Positions 1-7,264 are shown, counted from the stretch's first letter. The stretch: 10,647 bases of DNA from an uncultured bacterium (GCA_946061355.1 CAMGRE010000079.1:1-10647); one strand, 5' to 3'. Made by a program: numbers and translations. The notes: a model not told the origin generated them from the sequence alone.

Positions 1-142
1 ATCTCAGTGCTGCTTCCAGACCTGCCTTGTCATCAGGGTTCATGATGGCAAGCATAGCGCCTCTGTCAAGAGTTCCGTCTGGATTAAATTTAACGCCGCC
101 CTTTGTATCAGGCACCTGTTTAATACAAACAACAATTTTCAT
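1..142 (-). CDS. etfB: Electron transfer flavoprotein beta subunit, N-terminal part (cut by window edge)
   Basis: EtfB pairs with EtfA to carry electrons to or from butyryl-CoA dehydrogenase. In butyrate-forming Clostridia the Bcd-EtfAB complex couples crotonyl-CoA reduction by NADH to ferredoxin reduction (family knowledge). Only the first 47 codons are present. They begin MKIVVCIKQVPDT and contain NPDDKAGLEAAL, both hallmarks of the EtfB amino terminus and its nucleotide-binding fold. The start at 142 is supported by AAGGAG at about 152-157. The gene lies 39 nt downstream of bcd in the same direction, so it is the fifth gene of the operon. The NAD- and FAD-binding residues that would show whether it is a bifurcating type lie outside the window. 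Confidence 0.93.
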   Translation of the reverse strand, partial: MKIVVCIKQVPDTKGGVKFNPDGTLDRGAMLAIMNPDDKAGLEAALR

Positions 143-181
143 TGTATTTTCTCTCCTTATCATATTTTGAATTTATCCGGC

Positions 182-1348
182 TTATTTCAGCAGTGCACCG
201 GAGATAACCATTCTCTGAACCTCAGATGTTCCTTCGTAGATCTCTGTGATCTTCGCATCACGCATCATACGCTCAACATCGTACTCTCTGATATATCCGT
301 AACCACCGTGAAGCTGTACAGCCTTTGTGGTAACTTCCATAGCAACCTCTGCTGCGTAAAGCTTCGCCTGAGCTGCCTCTACGGAATAGGAGATCTTAGG
401 ATTGGTCTTGAACTCGTCCTTCTTGCGTGCAGCCTTGTATACTAACATCTTGGCAGCCTCAACCTTGGTAGCCATGTCAGCAAGCTGGAACTGTGTATTC
501 TGGAACTGAGCGATGGAACGACCAAACTGTTTTCTCTCTTTTACATAATTGATGGTTGTCTCAAGAGCGCCCTCTGCAAGTCCAAGTGCCTGAGCAGCGA
601 TACCGATACGTCCGCCGTCCAGAGTGTGCATTGCGATCGCGAAGCCCTTGCCCTTTGCGCCAAGGAGGTTCTCCTTCGGGATACGGCAGTCTGTGAAGAT
701 CAGCTCGTATGTGGATGATCCGCGGATACCCATCTTCTTCTCTTTGGTACCGAATGTGAATCCGGGTGTTCCCTTCTCTACGATAAATGCGGAAATCTCT
801 TTCTGCATACGGCCACGCTTCTCGATCTTGCCTGTAACAGCGATCACGATATATACATCAGCCTCTTTACCGTTTGTGATGAAGCACTTGGATCCGTTCA
901 GAACCCACTCATCTCCATCCAGAACAGCCTTTGTCTGCTGTCCCTGAGCGTCTGTACCTGCGCCGGGCTCTGTCAGACCGAAAGCGCCGAGCTTCTTGCC
1001 GGAAGCAAGATCCGGGATATATTTCTGCTTCTGCTCTTCCGTACCATACGTAAGGATCGGGTCGATACAGAGAGAGGTATGTGCGGAAACGATAACGCCT
1101 GTGGTGCCGCAAACCTTGGAAAGTTCCTCAACACACATAGCATATGTCAGGATGTCACATCCCTGTCCGCCGTACTCCTTCGGAACCGGAATTCCTAAGA
1201 AGCCGTATTTTGCCATTTTCTCAACTGTCGCTCTGGGGAAGACTTCTGTCTCATCAACTTCCTGTGCCAGAGGCTTTACTTCATTTTCAGCGAAATCTTT
1301 GAACAGCTGTCTCGCCATCTCATGTTTTTTAGATAAAGTAAAATCCAT
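182..1348 (-). CDS. bcd: Butyryl-CoA (short-chain acyl-CoA) dehydrogenase
   Basis: This FAD enzyme interconverts crotonyl-CoA and butyryl-CoA in the cytoplasm with EtfAB as electron partner. The 388-residue product is full length for the acyl-CoA dehydrogenase family (about 380). The amino-terminal helical domain starts MDFTLSKKHEMARQLF. The FAD-contact motif AFGLTEPGAGTDA lies near residues 122-134 and ITNGKEAD near 157-164. The carboxy-terminal helical domain carries QLHGGYGY and then IYEGTSEVQR, whose Glu372 aligns with the catalytic base of short- and medium-chain dehydrogenases. The start at 1348 has GGAGGAA close upstream. The gene lies 30 nt after hbd and 39 nt before etfB, as expected for co-transcription. 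A glutaryl-CoA or other short-chain acyl-CoA substrate is possible from the fold alone, but the operon makes butyryl-CoA far more likely. Confidence 0.96.
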   Translation of the reverse strand: MDFTLSKKHEMARQLFKDFAENEVKPLAQEVDETEVFPRATVEKMAKYGFLGIPVPKEYGGQGCDILTYAMCVEELSKVCGTTGVIVSAHTSLCIDPILTYGTEEQKQKYIPDLASGKKLGAFGLTEPGAGTDAQGQQTKAVLDGDEWVLNGSKCFITNGKEADVYIVIAVTGKIEKRGRMQKEISAFIVEKGTPGFTFGTKEKKMGIRGSSTYELIFTDCRIPKENLLGAKGKGFAIAMHTLDGGRIGIAAQALGLAEGALETTINYVKERKQFGRSIAQFQNTQFQLADMATKVEAAKMLVYKAARKKDEFKTNPKISYSVEAAQAKLYAAEVAMEVTTKAVQLHGGYGYIREYDVERMMRDAKITEIYEGTSEVQRMVISGALLK

Positions 1349-1378
1349 GATCTTATTCCTCCATAAATTTATTTTTAC

Positions 1379-2218
1379 TTATTTTGAGTAATCGTAGAAA
1401 CCAATGCCTGTCTTCTTGCCAAGCTTGCCTGCGCGAACCATCTTGCGAAGAAGAGGTGAAGGAGCGTACTTGGAATCGCCTGTCTCTGCATAGAGAACTT
1501 CCATAATCGCAAGCACGATATCCAGGCCGATGTAATCGCCGAGAGCCAGCGGTCCCATAGGATGATTTGCACCGAGCTGCATAGCTACGTCGATATCCTC
1601 AACAGATGCAACACCAGCTGCGTATACATTGATTGCTTCATTGATCATGGGAACCAGGATTCTGTTAACAACGAAACCTGCTGCCTCATTTACCTCTACA
1701 GGTGTCTTGCCGATCTCTTTGGAGATGTCTTTGATCTTTGTCACAAGCTCTGCGGGTGTGTTTGCACCGGCAATTACCTCTACCAGTTTCATTCTGTCAG
1801 CAGGATTGAAGAAGTGCATACCGATCAGAGGACGATCCAGTCCTGCGCCCATCTCTGTGATGGAAAGAGAGGATGTGTTGGAAGCGAAGATGCAGTCTTT
1901 CTTTACGATGTTCTGCAGCTCTGCAAATGTCTGCTTCTTGATCTCCATTTTCTCAGGGCAAACCTCGATCACCAGATCACAGTCTGTACAGATCTCTTTC
2001 AGACCTGTCTGTACCTTTGCGATGATAGCGTCAGCCTTTGCCTGCTCCATCTTTCCCTTGCCTACCAGGAAATTGAGATTCTTCTGAATCTTAGCCTTGC
2101 CGCCTTCCGCAAACTCTGTCTTGATGTCGCAGAGGCATACCTCATAACCGTCTGTCATTGCAAATGCCTGTGCGATTCCGGAACCCATAGTACCTGCACC
2201 GATAATACCTACCTTCAT
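1379..2218 (-). CDS. hbd: 3-hydroxybutyryl-CoA dehydrogenase
   Basis: The enzyme reduces acetoacetyl-CoA to (S)-3-hydroxybutyryl-CoA with NAD(P)H, the second step from acetyl-CoA to butyryl-CoA. The 279 residues match the usual bacterial length of about 280. The amino-terminal Rossmann fold has GAGTMGSGIA at residues 7-16. The catalytic set known from the family is visible: Ser116 in SNTSS, His135 in GMHFFNPA, Glu147 in KLVEV and Asn185 in GFVVNRI. The carboxy-terminal helical domain ends GKKTGIGFYDYSK. The start at 2218 is fixed by AAGGAGGA nearby. An 88-nt gap containing a GC-rich hairpin separates it from crt upstream, while bcd follows after 30 nt. I see no internal break and no missing catalytic residue. 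Confidence 0.97.
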   Translation of the reverse strand: MKVGIIGAGTMGSGIAQAFAMTDGYEVCLCDIKTEFAEGGKAKIQKNLNFLVGKGKMEQAKADAIIAKVQTGLKEICTDCDLVIEVCPEKMEIKKQTFAELQNIVKKDCIFASNTSSLSITEMGAGLDRPLIGMHFFNPADRMKLVEVIAGANTPAELVTKIKDISKEIGKTPVEVNEAAGFVVNRILVPMINEAINVYAAGVASVEDIDVAMQLGANHPMGPLALGDYIGLDIVLAIMEVLYAETGDSKYAPSPLLRKMVRAGKLGKKTGIGFYDYSK

Positions 2219-2251
2219 GATAAGTCCTCCTTAAAAAAATTGTTGATAAAC

Positions 2252-2291
2252 ATGCTTACAGCCGGGCCCCGGAATCGGAGCCCGACAGCAT
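2252..2291 (-). other. GC-rich hairpin between crt and hbd
   Basis: In the 88-nt gap between crt and hbd there is an imperfect inverted repeat. CGGGC pairs with GCCCG, and CCG with CGG inside it, around a GAAT-type loop with one mismatch. Outer arms ATGCT and AGCAT can pair across an internal loop. A run of seven T on the minus strand follows only after about 10 nt, next to the hbd ribosome-binding site, so this is a poor terminator. It could mark RNA processing, protect the upstream message from decay, or attenuate transcription partly. The function is inferred. Confidence 0.5.
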
Positions 2292-2306
2292 ATAGTTAAC
2301 ATAATA

Positions 2307-3092
2307 TTAGCAGTTTTTGAACGGCTCTTTTACCTTCTCCTTGTTCTTGTCAAGGAAGAATGCCATGCCGTATTTCTGATCCTCTGTCTCGAAGCAGTCG
2401 CCGAACAGCTTCTCCTCGATCACGATTGCCTGATCCATATCTACGTCAAGACCTTCGTTGATCGCTTTCTTGCAGTTGCGGACGGCGATAGGAGCATTCT
2501 TTGCGATGCCTGCAGCCATCTTCTCCGCTGCGGGAAGAAGCTCTTCCTGAGGATAAACCGCATTGACAAGACCGATTCTGAGCGCCTCGTCAGCCTTAAT
2601 ATTGCGTGCCGTGTAGATCATCTGCTTTGCCATGCCTGCGCCGACCAGACGTGCCAGTCTCTGTGTGCCGCCAAAGCCGGGTGTGATGCCAAGGCCTACC
2701 TCAGGCTGTCCAAACACTGCATTGTCGGAACAGATCCTGATGTCACAGCTCATGGAGATCTCGCAGCCACCGCCCAGAGCAAAGCCGTTCACTGCTGCAA
2801 TAACGGGAATCGGGAATGTCTCCAGCTTGCGGAATACATCATTTCCCTTCTTGCCGAATGCCTCTCCCTCAGCCTTTGTCAGTGTGCTCATCTCTCCGAT
2901 GTCCGCACCGGCTACGAAAGATTTCTGTCCTGCACCTGTGAGGATCAGGCATCTGATCTCGTCCAGATTTACTGCGTCCAGTGTGGCATTCAGTTCATCC
3001 AGAACTGTAGAGTTCAGCGCATTCAGCGCTTTCTCGCGGTTGATCGTGATGATGCCGACCGCACCTTTTGTCTCATATAAAATAAATTCCAT
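2307..3092 (-). CDS. crt: Crotonase (3-hydroxybutyryl-CoA dehydratase, enoyl-CoA hydratase family)
   Basis: It removes water from 3-hydroxybutyryl-CoA to give crotonyl-CoA, the substrate of Bcd. The 261-residue length is typical of short-chain crotonases. The CoA-binding and oxyanion-hole segment VAGADIGEM lies at residues 60-68 and ALGGGCEIS at 105-113. Glu111 and Glu131 (in FGQPEVGLG) align with the two catalytic glutamates of rat enoyl-CoA hydratase, so it should be an active hydratase. The start at 3092 is served by AAAGGAG at a normal distance. It lies 33 nt downstream of thl, so the two are probably translated from one message. Other crotonase-fold reactions are possible from sequence alone, but both glutamates and the neighbours point to crotonyl-CoA chemistry. 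Confidence 0.96.
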   Translation of the reverse strand: MEFILYETKGAVGIITINREKALNALNSTVLDELNATLDAVNLDEIRCLILTGAGQKSFVAGADIGEMSTLTKAEGEAFGKKGNDVFRKLETFPIPVIAAVNGFALGGGCEISMSCDIRICSDNAVFGQPEVGLGITPGFGGTQRLARLVGAGMAKQMIYTARNIKADEALRIGLVNAVYPQEELLPAAEKMAAGIAKNAPIAVRNCKKAINEGLDVDMDQAIVIEEKLFGDCFETEDQKYGMAFFLDKNKEKVKEPFKNC

Positions 3093-3125
3093 GATAATAT
3101 CTCCTTTGAAATGAATCGTCCGGAC

Positions 3126-4307
3126 TTAGTCCATCTCTACGATTGTGGAGCAGCCCATGCCGCCGCCGATACAAAGTGTTGCAAGACCTTTCTTAGCGCC
3201 CTTTGCCTGCATCTCATGAAGCAGAGTTACCAGAATACGGCATCCGGAAGCTCCTACAGGATGTCCGAGTGCGATCGCACCGCCGTTCGGGTTGAGCTGT
3301 TTGTCCACGTCAATGCCCAGATCCTTGCCGACTGCAACAGACTGTGCTGCAAATGCCTCGTTTGCCTCGATGATGTCGAAGTCCTCGATCTTGTAGCCTG
3401 CCTTAGCCATAACCTTCTTGGTGGAAGCAACAGGTCCGATACCCATAACCTCAGGTCTCACTCCTGCGAGTGCACCTGCTACCCATGTAGCCATAGGCTT
3501 CACGCCGAGCTCTTTTGCTTTCTCCTCGCTCATCACAACGATCGCTGCTGCACCGTCGTTGATACCGGAAGCATTTCCTGCTGTAACGAAGCCGTTCGGA
3601 TTGATCGGACGAAGCTTCTGAAGTCCTTCGATGGTGGAACCGTGACGAGGTCCCTCGTCTACCTTAAATTCAACGATCTCTTTCTTCTTCTTTACCTCAA
3701 CAGGTACGATCTCTTTATCAAAAGCGCCTGCCTTCTGTGCTGCTTCAGCCTTTAACTGGCTCTTTAATGCGAACTCATCAAGCTCTTCTCTTGTCAGTCC
3801 CCACTCCTCACAGATATTGTCTGCTGTCTTGATCATATGATAGTTATTGAATGCATCCCAGAGTGCATCGTTTACCATGGTATCTACCAGAACACCATTG
3901 TTCATTCTGTAACCGTAACGTCCCTGAGGAATCGCATATGGAGCCATGGACATATTCTCCATACCACCTGCAACCACGATGTCCGCATCGCCTGCAAGGA
4001 TCATCTGTGCTGCCATGTTGACACAGTTCAGACCGGATCCGCATACAACATTGACCGTAACAGCAGGTGTCTCGATGGGAAGTCCTGCCTTGATGGAAGC
4101 CTGACGTGCCACATTCTGTCCAAGACCTGCCTGGATAACACAGCCCATGTACACATGATCTACTTCCTTAGGATCTACGCCAGCTCTGTTCAGAGCCTCC
4201 TTGATCACGATAGAGCCAAGTACCGGTGCGGGAGTTGTGCTGAGTCCGCCGCCCATGGTTCCGATAGCGGTACGGCATGCGCCTGCTAAAACTACTTTCT
4301 TTGCCAT
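3126..4307 (-). CDS. thl: Acetyl-CoA C-acetyltransferase (thiolase)
   Basis: Biosynthetic thiolase condenses two acetyl-CoA to acetoacetyl-CoA, the entry step of the butyrate pathway. I chose the start at 4307 (MAKKVVLAG), giving 393 residues. It has GGAGG at 4315-4319, whereas the upstream in-frame ATG at 4322 overlaps that ribosome-binding site. Catalytic residues are visible: nucleophile Cys89 in NVVCGSG, Asn316 in NEAF, His349 in GHPVGASG and Cys379 in CIGGGMG. All four are conserved in the degradative and biosynthetic families, and the length fits the biosynthetic form. It is the first gene of the operon, with its own promoter at 4392-4420 and a Rex-like site in its leader. crt follows after 33 nt. 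Confidence 0.97.
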   Translation of the reverse strand: MAKKVVLAGACRTAIGTMGGGLSTTPAPVLGSIVIKEALNRAGVDPKEVDHVYMGCVIQAGLGQNVARQASIKAGLPIETPAVTVNVVCGSGLNCVNMAAQMILAGDADIVVAGGMENMSMAPYAIPQGRYGYRMNNGVLVDTMVNDALWDAFNNYHMIKTADNICEEWGLTREELDEFALKSQLKAEAAQKAGAFDKEIVPVEVKKKKEIVEFKVDEGPRHGSTIEGLQKLRPINPNGFVTAGNASGINDGAAAIVVMSEEKAKELGVKPMATWVAGALAGVRPEVMGIGPVASTKKVMAKAGYKIEDFDIIEANEAFAAQSVAVGKDLGIDVDKQLNPNGGAIALGHPVGASGCRILVTLLHEMQAKGAKKGLATLCIGGGMGCSTIVEMD

Positions 4308-4360
4308 TCTTTTTTCCTCCATATTTTTTGTTATCCCTGATTTTTGGGGCTTTTCAATGA

Positions 4361-4378
4361 TTGTTATTTTTTTATCAT
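4361..4378. promoter_or_regulatory. Candidate Rex operator in the thl leader
   Basis: The plus strand reads TTGTTATTTTTTTATCAT. Against the clostridial Rex consensus TTGTTAA-N4-TTAACAA, 11 of 14 specified positions match (6 of 7 and 5 of 7 in the halves). It overlaps a perfect 7-bp inverted repeat (CAATGAT 4355-4361, ATCATTG 4374-4380). It begins about 7 nt after the predicted transcription start, where bound protein would block RNA polymerase. Rex is known to repress thl/crt/bcd/hbd genes in several Clostridium species when NADH is low. The site is in AT-rich DNA, so a chance match is possible. Confidence 0.45.
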
Positions 4379-4391
4379 TGTCATTGTTTTC

Positions 4392-4420
4392 ATTGTATCA
4401 TAGCCCTTTTCTTTTTGCAA
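4392..4420 (-). promoter_or_regulatory. Promoter of the thl-crt-hbd-bcd-etfB operon
   Basis: On the minus strand TTGCAA (4415-4420) and TACAAT (4392-4397) are separated by exactly 17 bp, a near-consensus housekeeping promoter. The predicted start of transcription is near 4385, giving a leader of about 78 nt. The -10 box begins a run of three ACAATGA copies that continues into the Rex-like site. Confidence 0.75.
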
Positions 4421-4463
4421 CGATTTTCAGGGATCCAACTGTGAAGTTTTTGTAAAAAAATGT

Positions 4464-5537
4464 TTACCGCATCAGACCCTGCCGGGAAAGGATCCCTCTC
4501 TTGTACTCTTCCACCGCCGGATCCTCCATCTGATAAATGCGGTGCCACTCCTTGGTACTCTCTTCCTTCTGCGTCTCACACCGGTTCTTATAGAGGAAAC
4601 GTGTCAGCTGATAGCAGTCCACCCAGATCTCGTTATTGCTGTCCTTCTGCGTCTCATCAAAGATAAGCTGCAGCCCCCAGTGCAGATGTGTCGTCTTGAT
4701 ATTGTTCACATTCTCCCTGCTGCTGTAGCCTGTATGACCCATATACCCGATCACATCGCCGGCCGTCACCACACTGCCTTCTTTCAGCTGCTTATTATAT
4801 GGAAAATTCTGTCGCAGGTGTGCATAATAATAGTAGCGTTTTTTATCAAAACTCCGAATACCGATCCGCCATCCGCCGTACTGATTCCAACCTAGCGCCT
4901 CCACGTAGCCGGACTCGATTGCTATAATCGGAGTGCCGATCTGGCCCATCATGTCATGTCCCAGATGAGGTCTTGCATACCCGTAACTTCTGGAAGCCCC
5001 GAAATCATCATAATCATTATAATAGAAGCCCTTTGCGATCGGAGAGAACGCCTTGATCCCATAGCAGTCCTTCCACTGCACTTTTCCCGCCTCATCCGCA
5101 CACTGAATCCGGTATTCTCCGACAAATCCTCCGAGCACCGCTTCGTAAGCCTCCCTATAATAGGAATAATATTTCATGTCCGCCGTAGCTTTCTCCATGG
5201 TCGTCTCACCGTTTTTCAACTGTTCCGCAAATTCGTCAAGTTCTCCGGCACAGCCGGACGGAAACTCGCCTCCGTGCTTTGCCGCCAGCCATGCAAGCAA
5301 GTCGATCCAACACAGATGCACCGGCTTGTCATAAGTCTCCACGTCAAGCCGGTACGCCTGTGTCATCAACTCCTCGGTCGGGTAAAATTCAACCCACCTG
5401 ATATACTCTTTTTTTTCGTCCGGTTCCGCATTTGTCTGTGTTACGCGCAGTTCCTGTCTGAAGTAAAATACTCCTGTCACCACCAAAAGAAGGCATTCCG
5501 CGAGAATCCCTCTTCTAATCCATTTTCTTTTTTGCAT
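4464..5537 (-). CDS. Membrane-anchored M23 family metallopeptidase
   Basis: Likely a zinc endopeptidase cutting peptidoglycan cross-bridges outside the membrane. The 357-residue product has a basic start (MQKRKWIRR) and one hydrophobic segment at about residues 11-27, fitting a signal anchor or uncleaved signal. Residues 40-160 match nothing I recognise and contain a Tyr-rich stretch. The M23 domain spans about 185-290 and keeps the zinc ligands: His191 and Asp195 in HLGHD, and His286 in HLHWG. His240 in YYAHL and His284 are also present, so it should be active. A tail of about 65 residues follows. No good ribosome-binding site precedes the ATG at 5537. I see no clear terminator before the thl promoter, so some readthrough into the butyrate operon is possible. 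It is divergent from the phosphatase gene. The exact substrate is unknown. Confidence 0.88.
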   Translation of the reverse strand: MQKRKWIRRGILAECLLLVVTGVFYFRQELRVTQTNAEPDEKKEYIRWVEFYPTEELMTQAYRLDVETYDKPVHLCWIDLLAWLAAKHGGEFPSGCAGELDEFAEQLKNGETTMEKATADMKYYSYYREAYEAVLGGFVGEYRIQCADEAGKVQWKDCYGIKAFSPIAKGFYYNDYDDFGASRSYGYARPHLGHDMMGQIGTPIIAIESGYVEALGWNQYGGWRIGIRSFDKKRYYYYAHLRQNFPYNKQLKEGSVVTAGDVIGYMGHTGYSSRENVNNIKTTHLHWGLQLIFDETQKDSNNEIWVDCYQLTRFLYKNRCETQKEESTKEWHRIYQMEDPAVEEYKRGILSRQGLMR

Positions 5538-5560
5538 ATACAGTCCGGATATGATATATT
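5532..5560 (+). promoter_or_regulatory. Promoter of the inositol-monophosphatase-family gene
   Basis: TTGCAT (5532-5537) and TATATT (5555-5560) are 17 bp apart on the plus strand. Transcription would begin near 5567, about 67 nt before the start codon. The -35 box covers the start codon of the divergent M23 gene. RNA polymerase or a regulator bound here could therefore affect both genes. Confidence 0.65.
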
Positions 5561-5633
5561 TCTATCAGTATATGACTTGCGTTTCCCGGATAGTATTTCA
5601 GGGAACAGAACTGTTTGAAAAAGGAGGCTCACT

Positions 5634-6437
5634 ATGGCAGCCCAAATCGATTTTACATCACGCGAACAATTAAATGACCTGGCCGGAAAAGTCCGCCGGA
5701 TCATACTTGACACCGGACACTTCCTTGCGGAAAGTACCCTTTCCTCCATTGAACAGAAGGAGGGGCACGCAAATTTCGTCACGGATATGGATGTGAAGGT
5801 GCAGGAAATGCTGGTAAAAGCATTGACGCCTCTTGTTCCGGGAGCGGTTTTTCTGTTAGAAGAAAGCGATACAAAGCCAGACATCACGGAATTTGCCTGG
5901 ATCATCGATCCCATCGACGGCACGCAGAATTTTATCAACGAATACCGCCTGTCAGCAGTCTCAGTCGGATTTGTACACAGGCAGGAAGGGCTGATCGGCA
6001 TTGTTTACAATCCCTTTATGGACGAATTGTTTATGGGAATCAAAGGACAGGGTGCCACATTGAACGACCGTCCGATCAAAGTTTCAGAGAAGCCGATGGA
6101 AAAAGCGATCATCAGTATCGGAACCGCCCCCTATTATGAGGAACTGCATGATAAAAGCATTGCTGCACTTACAGCGCTCTATCCCCTGTGTGCCGATTTC
6201 CGCCGCACCGGATCGGCCGCACTGGATCTGTGCTATATCGCATGTGCAAGACAGGACGGCTATTTTGAATACCGACTTTGTCCCTGGGATTATGCAGGTG
6301 CCTCCGTCATCTTGAGCGAAGCCGGCGGAAAAATATCGCAGATCGGTCAAACAGACTGGGACTACACCAGATCCTGCGGCATCGCAGCGGGGAATCCACG
6401 GATCTTTAACAACTTCCTTTCCATCGTAGACCGGTAA
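5634..6437 (+). CDS. Inositol monophosphatase family protein
   Basis: A magnesium-dependent sugar or inositol phosphatase of the FIG/IMPase superfamily. The 267 residues fit the family. The metal-binding motifs are complete: NFVTDMD near 47-53, Glu77 in LLEESD, Asp92 and Asp95 in WIIDPIDGTQNF, and Asp219 in WDYAGASVILSEAGG. These predict an active enzyme. The start at 5634 has AAGGAGG seven bases upstream. It is a single-gene transcript, with its own promoter and a strong hairpin after the stop codon. The substrate cannot be read from the sequence. Relatives hydrolyse inositol-1-phosphate, 3'-phosphoadenosine 5'-phosphate or fructose-1,6-bisphosphate, and SuhB types also act in rRNA transcription. 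I therefore give no gene symbol. Confidence 0.93.
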   Translation: MAAQIDFTSREQLNDLAGKVRRIILDTGHFLAESTLSSIEQKEGHANFVTDMDVKVQEMLVKALTPLVPGAVFLLEESDTKPDITEFAWIIDPIDGTQNFINEYRLSAVSVGFVHRQEGLIGIVYNPFMDELFMGIKGQGATLNDRPIKVSEKPMEKAIISIGTAPYYEELHDKSIAALTALYPLCADFRRTGSAALDLCYIACARQDGYFEYRLCPWDYAGASVILSEAGGKISQIGQTDWDYTRSCGIAAGNPRIFNNFLSIVDR

Positions 6438-6468
6438 GCCTGTTCAACATCTGACAGGACATACTAAA

Positions 6469-6495
6469 GAGGCTTCTGCAGCATGCAGAAGCCTC
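6469..6495. terminator. Hairpin terminator shared by two convergent genes
   Basis: A perfect 11-bp stem (GAGGCTTCTGC with GCAGAAGCCTC) closes a 5-nt loop between the phosphatase gene (plus) and hpf (minus). The following sequence is U-rich but broken on both strands (GTGTGTTTCTATTTC on plus, TTTAGT on minus). It probably stops transcription in both directions, with modest certainty about efficiency. Confidence 0.7.
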
Positions 6496-6525
6496 GTGTG
6501 TTTCTATTTCATTTCTGTTTTCATT

Positions 6526-7053
6526 CTACTCTTCCGGCTCGATCAGTCCGTAGGTATTGCCTTTTCTCTTGTAAACCACATTAACCTGATCTGTCTCGGC
6601 ATTGCAGAACACATAGAAATTATGTCCCAGCAGTTCCATCTGGATGCAGGCATCCTCCGGATACATGGGCTTGATGTCAAACTTCTTGGTACGGATAATC
6701 TTGACCTCATCATCATCCATATAATCCTTGTCAATGTACTCCTGCTTGAAATAATTGGAAGCCTGTTTCTGCTCTGTCAACTTATTCTTGTATTTCTTTA
6801 ACTGTCTCTCAATGATCTCTTCCACCAGATCAATCGATACATACATATCACTGCTGACCTGCTCCGAACGGATGATATTTCCCTTGACCGGAATCGTCAC
6901 CTCAATCTTCTGCCTGTCCTTTTCCACACTGAGGGTTACCTGAACCTCGGTAGTGGGAGTAAAGTATTTCTCCAGTTTCCCGATTTTATCCTGTACAGCT
7001 GTTCTTAATCCTTCCGTCACATCGATATTTTTTCCGCTGATAATAAATTTCAT
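6526..7053 (-). CDS. hpf: Ribosome hibernation promoting factor, long form
   Basis: Long HPF binds the 30S subunit and joins two 70S ribosomes into inactive 100S dimers in slow growth or stress. The amino-terminal S30AE/RaiA domain (about residues 1-100) starts MKFIISGKNIDVTEGL and includes the conserved VTIPVKGNIIR and MYVSIDLVEEIIERQLKKYK. After a linker, the carboxy-terminal dimerisation domain (about 117-175) runs from KKFDIKPM to YGLIEPEE, the mark of the long form. I chose the start at 7053 (175 residues), since relatives start MKF or MKY and AAAGGG lies 9 bases upstream. An in-frame ATG at 7062 with AAGGA only 5 bases away would add three residues. It has its own strong promoter and ends at a hairpin facing the phosphatase gene. 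Confidence 0.95.
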   Translation of the reverse strand: MKFIISGKNIDVTEGLRTAVQDKIGKLEKYFTPTTEVQVTLSVEKDRQKIEVTIPVKGNIIRSEQVSSDMYVSIDLVEEIIERQLKKYKNKLTEQKQASNYFKQEYIDKDYMDDDEVKIIRTKKFDIKPMYPEDACIQMELLGHNFYVFCNAETDQVNVVYKRKGNTYGLIEPEE

Positions 7054-7106
7054 GCTGTCCATCCCTTTCCTTGTTATGACTTAACCGCAGTGTCCTGCTT
7101 GTCATC

Positions 7107-7135
7107 ATTATACCAGTTCACAGAGTTTTTTTCAA
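7107..7135 (-). promoter_or_regulatory. Promoter of hpf
   Basis: On the minus strand TTGAAA (7130-7135) is 17 bp from a perfect TATAAT (7107-7112), which is also preceded by TGG (extended -10). The start of transcription would be near 7100, giving a leader of about 45 nt. This looks like a strong housekeeping promoter. No separate stress-sigma motif was recognised. Confidence 0.8.
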
Positions 7136-7264
7136 TATATTCGCAAATTGTCTGTCTATTTGTTTTATTGTTTCAATAATCTTCATGCCGCTTTTTTTCA
7201 CCAAATAGAACGCTTTTTATCATAACTTCACAAAACATCCGTTCCAAAAAAAGTGTCGATCAAA

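Noticed and set aside
1562..2299. 245-codon open frame on the plus strand
   Set aside because: It is antisense to hbd, Cys- and Leu-rich without any domain, and lacks a ribosome-binding site. hbd explains the sequence fully.
3118..3131. Palindrome around the thl stop codon (GGACTAAGTCC)
   Set aside because: A 5-bp stem with a 1-base centre cannot fold as a useful hairpin and is likely a by-product of coding sequence.
3111..3755. 214-codon open frame on the plus strand
   Set aside because: Shadow of thl on the other strand, with unnatural Cys/His/Leu-rich composition and no recognisable motif.
5552..5567. Inverted repeat TGATA-N6-TATCA at the divergent promoter
   Set aside because: Only 5-bp arms in AT-rich DNA overlapping the -10 box. 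Not distinguishable from chance.
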